Shown here: positions 1 through 12,512 of the stretch, piece after piece
Numbering within the stretch: the first letter of the stretch is position 1
How the letters are laid out: each line of letters opens with the position of its first letter
Origin: Mytilus trossulus
Taxonomy: Eukaryota > Mollusca > Bivalvia > Mytilida > Mytilidae
Direction of reading: 5' to 3'
Assembly (NCBI RefSeq): GCF_036588685.1
Contig: NC_086375.1
Location: 49,112,955 to 49,176,954, forward strand
DNA length: 64,000 nucleotides
Notes under the pieces: model-generated
Databases searched by the model: none
What the model saw: only the letters and a program-made list of their open reading frames with translations
Told to the model about the DNA's origin: nothing
Made by a program: the position numbers and the translations under genes

Positions 1-1126
1 TATGTTATAAACCAATTTGACGTCAAACTCTGTCATTTTCAAATAAAGGAGAAGTCCGATAATTCAAAAGATTCACAACTGAAATATTCATACTGTTCTA
101 AACATGAAAAAGTGCACTGCACAATTCTATAATTTTTGTAAATAGCATATGCTGTATGTACCCAATTTAACAAAATTCAAGACCATTATAATATCGCAAA
201 TGTCATTATTTCATGACATTTTTGCCTATTTACTAACGATAATATGGAAACTTGTAGAATGAAGAAACATATTTTGGTTAAAGTTTTAGGACTTTTTACG
301 TTATTTTTTTTTTTTTTTTTTTAACTTTTCGATTTTGGTTCTGTAGCTACAATATATACAACGGTTGTATATTTACTTCTTTGCTCGAGTTCTGTTTTAT
401 ATGTACTTTTTTAGAGTTATATCATTGTGTATTTTATTCACATTATCATAGATAGCAGTTTTTTTAACGATCAAATATTTTGTACAAGATAAACCATTGT
501 AAATCTGTATAAATCTTGTAAATGGTCATTTTCCTTTTACATGCATGTTTTAGTCCATTAACATTTCAGGTACATTAGATTGTTATGGTGGACCTTTTTC
601 CATATGGAGGCGAAGAATTTTATTCATCTTTAATGTTTTTTATGCATTAGTAGAATCACAAATTAGAAAAGCAAGCGATAATATAATCATACCGCTGACA
701 TATATCGATGAATTAAAGTCTTTCGCATTTATAATGAAACAATCTTTATGTAAAAACACCCTGCAAATCTTATCGCTTGAGCATGAATTTTCACGGCAAG
801 ATGCTACTTGCATTAGCAGCAGATAAATTAGAAGATTGCATCGGTTGGCCCTTCCAGGTGAATCACATTTAGAATTTATGGTTATTGGAAATAGAAACGT
901 TATCCTAACATAGTTTTATTACTTTATCAAAAAGTAAATTTCCTTGTAATGAATCAAAGATACATACCAACAAAGATATTTATTCATACTGTCAGAAGCA
1001 CCCTCTGTATGTAACGGTTTTTTTTCTATAAATAAACAATAACGAAATTTGCTCTTACATAACTTAAAGTTAATAGTGTTTGTTAGAAGTCAGAGTTGGT
1101 ATTAGATGAATTTTACTATTCATGTT
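1..1126. other. Non-coding, AT-rich
   Basis: No open frame or repeat family recognised apart from the poly-T tract. Confidence 0.5.
304..322. repeat. Poly-T tract
   Basis: An uninterrupted run of about 19 T. Confidence 0.9.
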
Positions 1127-1285
1127 ATGTCCCTTTTTATAAGAAAATACTGTACAAAAAGAATATGACAGTTGTTATCCTATTTGTTTAATGTGTTTCA
1201 GCTTTTGAATTTGCCATTTGCTTTAGGACTTTCTGTTTAGAATTTTCCTCGGAGTTCGGTACTTTTGTTGTTTTAATTTTCGGTG
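1127..1285 (+). repeat. Dispersed repeat R1
   Basis: R1 is recognised by ATATGACAGTTGTTATCC, GTGTTTGAGCTTTTGATTTT and TTTTCCTCGGAGTTCAGTAT in that order. This copy has all three with small changes. Confidence 0.6.
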
Positions 1286-1576
1286 TTACAATTCCTATCA
1301 TCCTTGGCTTTCGACTGTTAAAGTTATGAAGATTCCTGATGAAGACCAGTCCAGAAAAATCGCTTTGGAAGTACTCAGTGTTTTTAAAATTGTGCTATTG
1401 GACCTTTGTATTAGAATTTCTTAGTACTGATATGTATAACTTTTACAGTTATTATTAATACTTGCATGTAAATAATATCTTAGTTGGTTCAGTATGTATG
1501 CGTTTGCCAGTGATGTCTAAGTCGTCTAGTTGATTGCGTACATTTATTTTAATTAAAAAACTTAAATATAAGGATA

Positions 1577-1740
1577 TAAATAAAGACAGCAGTAGTATAC
1601 CACTGTTCGAAAGTCATAAATCGATTGAGAGCAAACAAATTGGTGTGACACATTTAAAAACCGAGGAAAACACATCAAATATAAGAGGAAAACAACGAAA
1701 TATCAGAACACTGAAGTGCAACAAAAACAAATGACAATGC
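1577..1740 (-). repeat. Dispersed repeat R7
   Basis: R7 is recognised on its own strand by TTTCCCTCAGTTTTAGTTTG and CAGCGGTATACTACTGTTGC. Here it is reverse: GACAGCAGTAGTATACCACT, then GAGGAAAACAC. The ORF here is inside the repeat. Confidence 0.55.
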
Positions 1741-3014
1741 AATATACATAGAAACAAACTATTAGATAACAACTGTCACATTCCTGACTTAGTACTGGAC
1801 ATAGTAAACAGACTGAAACAGACTATCTACCTGTTGTTTACAAACATAGCAAGCAAGTTGATCAAAGTTTTGCTTTGAATGCTTTTATAGAAGAGCTGTA
1901 ATAGACATTACGATAATGTGTCTGTCACACGAATATAGAAATCACAAATTTATCAGAACATATTGTTAGGAATGAATGTTTAATTTCTGATTTAAATCTA
2001 GGAATTTAATAAAAATCATATTACACGTCCTGCGTTTATGGTATCAATATTTATAAAAAACAAATAACTTTAAATATGCATAATACTTGACAATCAAGTA
2101 TTTTTCTTTTATTAAATAAAGTTATTGTTAAAGGTTTTAATTATACTATTTTTGTTGAATTGTTGATTTTTGAAATTAAGATTGATTTACATATTAACTG
2201 TTTGAATCTCGACTAAAATGTCTCGATCTATTTAGTTTATAGCCATGGGAAGTCTATAAACCATTTTAAAAATTTTGTTTTTTTTGGACGTGTTCATGAC
2301 GTTTTCTATAAAAAAAAAATAATCACATTACAGTACATATATTGCCAATATTACAGTTTTTACTGGAACCATGCTTAAACGTTTTCAAATAATATTGATT
2401 AATATCTGTGATAAAGAGTCACTACTTATAAAGCGTTATCGTGACACTAACACTACAATTATATATCCCAACTACGTTAAAATTACACTATTACAATAAG
2501 CTCTTTGTGCTCTTTGTAACACAAGACAGTCATATATAAGAATGAAGGAAAGACACTAATCAATAACAAAACATTTTACAGAACCAAATAATAAGTAATA
2601 CGAACACGGGTAAAACCTGGTGTAAATTCAGGTTCATCAAAGAAATGAACAGTTCCGCACGTGGCACTAGTTGTACTGTTTATGCAATTCCAATTTGGGT
2701 ATGCGTCGAATTTGGTAATGTAACAATAGAAAAAAGTGGAACGAGATTGTAGCTACGACAAGTTGAAAATATCCGTGGCCATCTGCGACACAGATATTCC
2801 AAAACGGTAAACTGAATCATGATGGTGGCCGTTAAACTTTGGAAGAAATGCTGCTGTACAAAAGAGGAAGATTTCTGAAGGGAAAATTAAAATGAGATCT
2901 TCTTATGTCGTTAAGTTAATTTCTCAACAAATTCTTAATTTTGAATTTAATATCAAGATACTAGTACAAGTCATACTTAGAGGCTTACTTCATTTGTTTT
3001 AGGCACGAAACAGA

Positions 3015-3135
3015 TTAAAAAAGACAACAATAGTATACCGGTGTTCAAAAGTGACAAAGCGGTAGATGTAAAAAAAAAATTAGTTTACAACCTAAAACCG
3101 AGGGAAGCACATTAACTTTAAGAAGAAAATGATCA
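3015..3135 (-). repeat. Dispersed repeat R7, decayed
   Basis: GACAACAATAGTATACCGGT and ACCGAGGGAAGCACATTAA. Confidence 0.5.
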
Positions 3136-3496
3136 TTGATCTTTAAATTATTATTGTTGGTTAAACAAAAAAATATTTTTGAAAAACGTATGATTATTCC
3201 GCACTTTATATTGACAAATAAGACACAGAATGTACAATGAATAATAGGTAATTATTTTGAAGGTTAAATGAGGCTAATACTAAAATTCATTCAAGCAATG
3301 CCAAATATTGACGACTAGGGTTAAGAAAAGTGGTCATCTATAATCTTGCAGTACGATGCTGAAAATAATGTGGAGTAATCTCTGTATGCAGGTAGAGCAA
3401 TTATGTTAAGTCAAAAACACACTCAAGTCATCAATGTGAAAAACAGAGCAATCTTGACTTTAAATTTAATTCATAGTTACTATCATTTTGTTTTAA

Positions 3497-3625
3497 GAAT
3501 GTGGCCTACCGAATTATACTATTTACCATGTTTGTAATTACATGAGCAACATGACGGGTGTCACGCGTGGAGAAGGATCTTCATACCCTGCCGGAGCACA
3601 TGATATCACCTCCAGTTTATGATGG
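3497..3625 (+). repeat. Dispersed repeat R6, 5' part
   Basis: GTGGCCTACCGAATTATACT and ACGACGGG-like and GGATCTTCATACCCTGCC motifs. It ends abruptly where the R3 fragment starts. Confidence 0.6.
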
Positions 3626-3640
3626 ATTCATAATGCTTAT

Positions 3641-3725
3641 ATAAAAAAGAAGATGTGGTATGATTGCCAATGAGACAACTGTTCACAAGAGACCAAAATG
3701 ACACAGATATTAATAATTAATGCGA
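3641..3725 (+). repeat. Dispersed repeat R3, fragment
   Basis: GATGTGGTATGATTGCCAAT and GAGACAACTGTTCACAAGAG. It is bounded by an R6 fragment on the left and the 1.29-kb element on the right. Confidence 0.6.
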
Positions 3726-5005
3726 TTTAGAGTGTGTGTAAGTTATGCAATTTTGTGTTGTATCGGTTGATTTATTGTTAACTAATGGAGGCTTCGTTAA
3801 TGTGACAGCAATAAAAAATAATAATCAAAATCGGATATGTAGAAGTCCGTATTCTACCTTTCTTAAAAAAATATGTGCAAATGCAAGCGCTTTTTAATAC
3901 CATGTAACCGTCAAGTGTCTAGACAAGTGTGACAAAATTCAACAAGATCGACCTCTGAATTATACACTCCTGATTGGAACAGACTCATAAAGAATGTGGC
4001 GTAGTGCAGAGGAACACTTACAATGAAGTCAAAGCAGTAGTTTTTATAAATGAAGAAGTAAAATGATCCCTTAAAGTTCTATACCACGCCAATATTTTAC
4101 TTTTCATTGATCAAAGTTACCAGGAAGTACAGTGAAAAAGTTGATTTAATCAGAGGAAACATAGTTAAAACGAAATAAAGAAAACCCACATGCTTCATTC
4201 TTACACATTTGGTTGTGATATTTATAAAATACTTTTCATACTTTTCTTAAGTAAGTTTATTTCATGAAGTTTTCAGCAGCGTAAATCAACGATTGTCGTT
4301 GGTTATGGTCTATCATATCTGTTTTTCATTTACTGTCAATAAATCAGCCTGTTGGTTTTCTAGTTTGACTTGTTTCAAGTTTTGTAATGTTAGACATTTT
4401 ATATCCTTTTATTGGTATTGTTCATATATAAAAGTAATACATTGACAGATAGTTGCCTAAACTCTGTCAGTAGACTTTGGTGGAATGTTGACTCATTACG
4501 ATTTCGCCTGATTGCTTTATTTTGTTTAAAGTAGCTGTCAGTAACTCAGAGTACTCTTTGATCGGAACTTTGTTATTTGTCTTCATAACAGTTGTTTTTG
4601 TACGTCAAATCAATATGATATATCAAGCCATTTACAACGGAGTTTAACAGTTCATTCAATTTCTTGTGCTTTTCACTACTGACCAAGGTAAGGGGAGGAT
4701 TAAATGGTCACTGCCTTGTTTTACCAATCCACAATCTTTATGATTCTGTTCCAATCAGGAGCCTGTAATTCAGAGGTCAACTATGTTGAATTTTGTCACA
4801 ATTGTCTAGACATTTAACGGTTATATGGTATTATAAAGCGTTTGCGTTTGCACACATTATTTTTGAAGAAAAGTAGAATGCTATCCGATGTCTATTTTGA
4901 TTATTATTTTTATTGATATCACATTAACGAAGTCTACATTAGTTCATAATAAATCAACCGATACAACTCAAAACTGCATAACGTACACACAATCTAAATC
5001 GCATT
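3719..5005. mobile_element. 1.29-kb element with ~280-bp terminal inverted arms
   Basis: The left arm 3719-3999 and right arm 4729-5005 are reverse complements at roughly 85% identity by eye, starting AATGCGATTTAGA.TGTGTGTA. AATT flanks both ends, so it may be a target-site duplication or part of the arm. The 730-bp centre has no long open frame. It resembles a non-autonomous foldback or DNA-transposon relic; superfamily unknown. Confidence 0.7.
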
Positions 5006-6284
5006 AATTTGATTGGTCAAGAAATATCTGTTTATTTTCAGACAATTGAGAGTTGTTGCAGACATGATAGGTATACTATAGATTCATGATTACTCGATTT
5101 CTCTCATGGAACATATTAATACATCTTGATATAGAATCAATAACGAATATAAAGACGTTGACATGTGTAATTATTAATCTATCACATCCTATCATACCAC
5201 GTTGTCCTGAGAAATAATAACTGTCTCCAAAGCTGAAAAGACACATCGTTTCCACTATCATTTTACTATCATAATTGAATAATTCTACCCCTTAGAGAGC
5301 GTAAAAGAATAAATCTATTAGGTTAGCAATCAAACTAAAAGCATCTTTCATAATTAATAGGGTAAGATATCAAAACAGTAATAGGAATTACGGGTTTGTC
5401 TAAAATGGGTATCCAATAATGTTTTGTTGGATTGCTTTTGTATTATAAATAATATTACTTGTTATAAACGAGGATTGTCAGACAAAATCATAAAGTACGA
5501 AGAGTAAATTAATTTTCTTATTTATAATATATAAATTGACCATCATGTTGTCATTATAATCGGACTGTTTTCACTCCGGAAGGTAGATTATTGTTTCTGA
5601 GAACAAATCAATTTCTGGTTCTTTAAATTAACAGATGATAGCGTATTGTTATACTATAGCATTAATTGAATTTAATAATTAAGATGGATGAACATTATGT
5701 GATAGATACATTTAACAATAAACTTACACTAAATCCATTGAAATTTGAAGTTTTTTTCAAATATTAAAAGCATGGTATAGAAATAAAAAAGAATTCAGAT
5801 ATGATCATGTTGATAAAAAAAGATAATAGATATAGGAAGACTTTAAAGTGACACTTCATTGGAATAGTGTAATTGAATGGATAAAAAATAGCAAAAGTTG
5901 TTAAAGGAAACTAAACGCTCATTCTAAGTTTGGATAGGTACATTAAAACCAAAGGGTTAAATAGGATATAGAAATATTGTCAGCCATTGGACTTCCCCCG
6001 TTCCGACAATACAATGCTTTCTAGTAATTGACAATGGAGAGTCGTTGTTAAATATTTATAAATCTGTTTAGAAAATACCAATCATTGTAGCAACCACAAA
6101 TTAAGGGAATCACGTTACCTAAAAGCTCCAGACCGGGTATGTCTATTTTATGCGGTATGTATGAACACGTAGCCTAGTCTGGTCGAAAAACTCATATTAA
6201 GTTCGATATCTCGCACATAAAAAGTGAGAAAAAAAACTTGCAACTACTCCGGCATGTTCCGTTGGTGGCCAGTTGCAAGGCAAA
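5006..6284. other. Non-coding stretch
   Basis: Only one 61-codon AT-rich frame; nothing else supported. Confidence 0.5.
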
Positions 6285-6465
6285 CTTTGAACTGTTTTAC
6301 ATTGTCATATCGGGGCCTTTTATAGCTGACTATGCGGTATGGGCTTTGCTCATTGTTGAAAGCCGTATGGGGACCTATAGTTGTTAATTTCTGTGTAATT
6401 TTGGTCTCTTGTGAACAGTTGTCTCATTGGCAATCGTGCCACGTCTTTTTTTTTTTTATATTTAT
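6285..6465 (-). repeat. Dispersed repeat R3
   Basis: Plus strand shows CGGGGCCTTTTATAGCTGAC, GGGCTTTGCTCATTGTTGAA and GTCTCATTGGCAATC. Confidence 0.65.
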
Positions 6466-6719
6466 GTCCTTATCAAACATACCATCATGTGCCATATGAA
6501 GCCACATCAATTACCACGATCGACCCCCTTACGTGCATAATCTATATTTTGTATTAGTTGATTATTTGTTTTAACATGCATGAACTATTTCCTACTGGAC
6601 GTACACAAAAAACTAGTCAATCAATCATAAATGAATTTTATTTGCTTTTATAGTGATTAAGATAATAACACAATGTTGACTGACGTACCCCTGGCTAATT
6701 TCTGTCATTTTAACCTAAT

Positions 6720-6976
6720 ATGTCTGATTGGTTTGTTCACACGTCGTTTCAATACAATGGAATTTTATGCGACTGGCATAGAAGTGAGATGTTCGGCTTG
6801 CTATCTTTCCGGGTTTAATTCACCATTTTCTACATAAGAAAATACATGAAACAAGTCCCTAATATGACAGGTGTTATCCATTCGTTTGATGAGCTTGAGC
6901 TTTTGATTTTGCCATTTGCGAAGGGACTTGTCGTTTAGAATTTTCCTTGGCATTTGGTATTTTTGTTATTAAAATC
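6720..6976 (+). repeat. Dispersed repeat R1, with 5' part
   Basis: Near full-length: GGAATTTTATGCGACTGGCA start, TTTAATTCACCATTTTCTAC middle and the three R1 core motifs. No coding frame is supported. Confidence 0.65.
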
Positions 6977-7449
6977 TTTGATACTGTCCAGGTTTGTGTT
7001 ATGTTGTTCAAATGAAAAATATAAAAATAAAGTTTATCTTGTTCAAAAGAATTCGAATCTATATTTAGTGAAAATTCAAATTCACAATGCTGGATTTGTT
7101 TTTATCAGAATGAATGTATCGTTTTACATAGAAGAGATGACTGCAGGAGGCAAATACAATAAAATGTTGAAATACTCAAATACCATAGCTTAAAAAAAGA
7201 AGAGACTAAATATGAAACCGTCGGGTAACATTTCATCTTCAGGAGAAACTTTAAAAACCTTCATTATCGCTTATGAATTAAAACAATATTAATATAATTC
7301 ATGTTATAGAAAAATATGTTAAGAAGACCTACCATGATATACCATAGATATTTTAACGATTGATAGAACAAAGAAGGTCTATATGCATATTTGTAACAAC
7401 CGATCATATTTTTTCAGTTATTTTCCTTGTCGGTTGTTGTTATATTAAA

Positions 7450-7645
7450 GTGAGAGGGTTAGCGCTATAGAACCAGGTTTAATCCACCATTTTCTACATT
7501 TGAAAATGCCTGTACCAAGTCAGGAATATGACAGTTCTTATCCATTTGATTATGATCCGTTTTGTTATTTGATTTTGTCATGTGATTATGGACTTTCCGA
7601 ATTGATTTTCCTCTAAGTTCAGTATTTTTGTGATTTTACTTTTTG
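7450..7645 (+). repeat. Dispersed repeat R1
   Basis: AAAATGCCTGTACCAAGTCA with the R1 core and TTTTTGTGATTTTAC end. It lies 0.5 kb from the previous copy, same strand. A short R1 3' fragment follows at 8935-9008. Confidence 0.6.
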
Positions 7646-9164
7646 TTGAAGACTATTGTTCTGCATACAAATCAGTGGTAGAAAAAAAATTAAGTTGTTT
7701 TAAGAATTAAAATGTAAGAGAAAAAATGAATATTCACCATTTGTCAAATCTGCGATACAATTAACTCATGAAGAGGATTGTCATAATGTGTAGCTAAATT
7801 GGTGACAATTTCACACAGATAGTCATAAACGATTTTATATAAAAACATAGTTTGCCTTAAAGATATCAACATCCGATATGATAGAACTGGACCATTAAGT
7901 CCACCATAGAATCAAATACATAGCAGTGGGAGTCGTGTGGCTTCATTTATGTCTTAGATTTCCTAGCTATACCACGACAGTTTTATTAAAATCAAAGCTT
8001 GAAAATCAACAATTTAAAGGACGAAAACTGATATCTTAAAAAGTTTTAAAGGGGAACGATTTCCCACGAGATGATAAGATTGCATTTATAAAGTGTTTTA
8101 AACACTTATAGTCGCAGAATTGCACAAGACCCAGCATGAGTCTTGAAAGAAATCGCTTCTAAAGTAACAAAAGAATCATGAGATGATAATGACATATATT
8201 GATTCTTGGACTATTAAAGTTAGTATGGTCACATATTGTATTCAGTCTGCTTACAATACTTTTATTATATTTAAATAAAGATGTATGACAGTTATACATA
8301 TTAAATAAATTTTCTAGGAAGCCTCTTTTATTGATAAACTGCATAAGGTAATCTCGTTGATAAAGGTTTTGAGGGAAAATAAAAACAAGAGGAACATAAA
8401 TCTGTTTTCTCCTAGAAAAGGTTCTATCGGCATTTTTCATTGTTTTGAGAAAATCAACTTTTAAGTTTTTAGTGTCTCGCATACGAATTTGTCCGAAAAA
8501 AAATAATAATATCTCAAATTCGAAAATTATTATAAATGGCATGTAAACTGGTTTCGGGTATAGACAAGAAGATTTAAACTTCAGAGCCATCTGTTATTAA
8601 CTTTATTTGCCTCTTTGTTTTAAACGAATTTCTCATAGTTAGAAATTTAATATATGAGAACGAATCGTGTGCACTGAAGTAATTTTAGAACACTTGATAA
8701 AAGTTGAAGGTAATGGTTCGTTCAACGGATATCACTGGTACCCCTCAAACACTATATAGTTCTGAGGTTGTAGCAAACGTATGTTCTTATTCACTGATCC
8801 CAATCTTAAGTTTACTTTTCTTAAATGTGGTGTCGTAAATTCATGGGATAGGTCCGTTATTCTGTGGTTTACATGTTGTAATGTATTATTATGTAACTAA
8901 ATATTTATTTATTTAGTGCCCTGTCCAGGATTTCTGGCTTTAATATGATTAGTGACTTTCCGCTTTGAATTTTCCTCAGAGTTCAGTATTTTTGTGATTT
9001 TACTATTTATACGTACTGTATTCCTTCCATATTAGCGGTATCTGTAATATTGTCGTATAAGCAGAAGGTTTGGCAATCCATAACGTAAAGGCCAACCCAT
9101 AATGTTTTCTTAAAATGTTCTGGCGAGTTGTAAATATGACTGTTGTTATTTATTAGTGCGTTTA

Positions 9165-9287
9165 TTTTTTAGTGCAGTTTAGTATTTCTGTCGTTCCGTT
9201 GTTTTCCTCTCATAGTTTCCCTAGGTTTAAGTTTGTAACACGTATAAAGCGGTAGACTACTGCTGCCTTTATTTAAGAATACTGTTT
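9165..9287 (+). repeat. Dispersed repeat R7
   Basis: GTTTCCCTAGGTTTAAGTTT and CGGTAGACTACTGCTGCC. Confidence 0.5.
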
Positions 9288-10680
9288 AATCCCGTATATA
9301 TGTTTATTTGTTCAAAAGTAACGTAGTGCAGTAACACACTGCTAACTAACTTAGCAGTTGTGTTTAATAAAATTCGCTAGTTTTTTTGGTGATAAGGGGT
9401 CATACAAACAAATGCATAGTTTAAATTAAAATGAAACTCTGGGAATTCAACTTGTAGACAGTACTGAAAACCGCCCCTTCTTGCAAATTGCCACATATGA
9501 ACTGGTCCACTGGATATGTTTATGACAACGGATGTCGGTTATGGATAAGGTATGGTGTTCTGACTCTTGTCTATAACAATTACAATTTGGCCTTTTTACT
9601 TCCAAGAATTAATACAATTTCATGATTACACTTACGTTTTAATTGAGACATGAACTATGCTTGTGTGTTGTCAATAAGGGGATGAAATTTACAAAAATGA
9701 AAAAAAGTTTCATTTATGTTGTCCTTTGATTTAGAAATCCGGAAAACTGTTTAAATCCTCGGTATTCTTATTGGAATAATTGTAGAATTAGAGGGCTCAA
9801 CTATAGAATTGGTGGAAACGTTATATTTCTTATCATGAAATTATTTTACGTTCTTCTTGCAATTTCCTCAACATCAATCATAAAGTACATTTATTGTTAT
9901 ATTTCGTTGTCGTTCTGAGATGTTTCAGAAATTTGTGAAATCTGTTCATTAATTATACAAGTGACAATTTACTTGCAAAGATTCTGAATTGAACGGTGTT
10001 TCTAAAGATGAATATTGCCTTTACCTGGGACTAACGACATTTTAATAGCTGTGATACCAGAAAAAGGTATGGTAAACTTAATATGAATAAGTTATAAATC
10101 TTTTCCCAGGAAAACAACAAAGGAATTCTAATATCTTTTAGAAAGCTAATTAAGCACAATTTAGGGACTTGTGATATTCAAATGTTTCTTCTTAAACTGA
10201 ACAGGATATTGAAATGATTAGTAAGAATCGATTTATTGACAAAACCATAGAAATTTATCATGGTTATTTTCTCTCTTCTTGTATTTCTCCGGGTACGTTT
10301 AGTGTCAATTTTATAATTGAAATATGTAACTAGACAAGAAAACTCATACTTTTTGCAGGAAAGAAAACAATTACAGTTAAACTCTTCATAGATACCATGC
10401 TCAACATTTTGAACGCCAGACGCGCGTCGGGAAATGGTCCCTAACAACAATAACATTTACCGTGTAAACGAATAACTGATACCACTGAAAACTACAATTT
10501 TATTACGTCTGTTTTACTCGATATCTTTTATTTGCAACTTCCTTTTAGCTTTTATATTATACAAAAATCAAATTCCTTCAACTTGTTAAACAACAATCAT
10601 TTCGTTGCATATTGGAATAAGTAAATAATGACATAAACATTTCGAGAGTTCATAATAAAACATATGTACATGTTTTTTTA

Positions 10681-10877
10681 TGCAACCGTCATATAAGTTA
10701 GAGGTTTATCTAACTTTATAACCAAGTTTAGTCCACCATTTTTTACATAAGAAAATGCCTGTACCATTTTAGTAATATGACAGTTGTTATACATTCGTTT
10801 TATGTGTTTGAGCTTTTTATTTTGCCATTTTATTAGAGAATTTTCGTTTTGAATTTTCCTCGGAGTTCAGTATTTTA
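10681..10877 (+). repeat. Dispersed repeat R1
   Basis: Near full-length R1 copy with TTTAGTCCACCATTTTTTAC and the core motifs. Confidence 0.6.
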
Positions 10878-12307
10878 CATTTCAATCATTGTTACTTTCA
10901 TTTAATTCTTTATTACATGGTTTCCCTATTTGCAATCGCTGTGTGACAGCATACAAAAGGGTTGCTTTCAAATAACAAACACGTTTTAACGGTTTAAAAA
11001 TGCATTAAATGTAATTTATACATCAAATACATTATTACACAGTTAGATAAAAAGCCGAATTATTCAGGAATTCTCGATGGTAAACGTATGCAAGCAAACT
11101 ATTTGCCTTCTTGTAATGATCATTTTATTTAACATATAATGGCCATTTCGTACTGTACATGATATGTATGTTAATTGCACGTGCTTCTTTTTTTCAAAGA
11201 CTCACTGTCCCATTCTTATCTTTCAATTATTTAAAACAATTGAAGCACTGTTGTATACAATGGTATGAATAGAAGTAAAAGAAACGGTGACACTGTATCT
11301 CTTATTTTCTTAAAATACATTCAAACATTCGAATTTACAATAAGTCTTTTTAAATACAAAAACTTAGTATTTGACCATGAAGCAATATCCGAACAAACAA
11401 CATCTTTTTTATATTAACAACTGAAGCTTGTCTAGTCTGTTTTTTATTTTACGCGTACACTTTTTACGAGCAATTCATGAATATTTCTAAGCAGATAATC
11501 TTGACTTATGGACATCATTAGTTTTTTTGTTCGACAAACTCATGTGAAACCTTACACATCAGGTTGTCTTTTTTATTATTTTACTTTTGACACTTGTCAT
11601 TAGGCCTGCTTTTAATTATACTCGTTTCTTACATAAAGTAGTCATTCATGCAAGTTTTAGTAGATTAATGGCACTTGATTGAATTCATTTCCACTGAAAC
11701 ACCTGTATAACATACCTTTATTATCCAACAGATACCACAAAATCCCTTTCAAAACAGTTTTATTCAATCTCTCTATGAACGAGGAAGAACATAAAGATTA
11801 ATTAATTCCAGGACACGCCTATGTAATTAACAACATTAGTTCGCATGGTGAAAATCATTAGAAGATTAAGGTTCAATTCATTATACAAATTTAGTATTTA
11901 CTGTGATCAAAAATAATCCTTCACATGTAACACATTGTAAGATCAAAAAGCGTCAATTAAAGTTTTGGTTTTTGTCTCCTGATAATCAATCTATTTCTTA
12001 AATTATTTAGTGTAAGCAATATGAAGATTTTTTTAAATTAAATAAACATACAAGTTTTAACAGAAAGCATTATGTCTTCTTATAAATAATTTTAAACTTT
12101 TTTTTCAAAAGTTAAGAAATTATGAATTAAAGAAATACAAATTAAATCTTATAGTTAATTCTTTGAGATCGCATACACGTTCATGTTTAACAAGGTTTAT
12201 TCTACTTTTATTATGTACGTATCTATTGCTTTTAGAAAGTAACTCGTGAAAGATCATACTTACTAAGAATTGATTTATCTTTTTCTGTAATAAAAAGTAA
12301 AGTTAAA

Positions 12308-12512
12308 AAAATACTGAAATCCGAGGAAAATTTAAAGCGGAAAGTCAGTAATGAAATAGCAAATAAAAAGCTCAAACACGTCAAACGAATGGATAACAAT
12401 TGTCATATTCCTGCTTTGTTGCATGCACGTTCTTATATAGAAAACGGTGGAATGGAGCTCGTTTTATAGCTAGCTAAACCTCTCACTTGTCTGATAGTCG
12501 CATATAATTCAT
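12308..12512 (-). repeat. Dispersed repeat R1
   Basis: Reverse copy: CTGAAATCCGAGGAAAATTT, AAAAGCTCAAACACGTCAAA and AACCTCTCACTTGTC are seen on plus. Confidence 0.6.

Noticed and set aside
8159-8590. 143-codon minus-strand open frame
   Set aside because: AT-rich composition with no recognisable domain, no flanking splice pattern and no paralogue. A chance frame of this length is plausible in AT-rich DNA.
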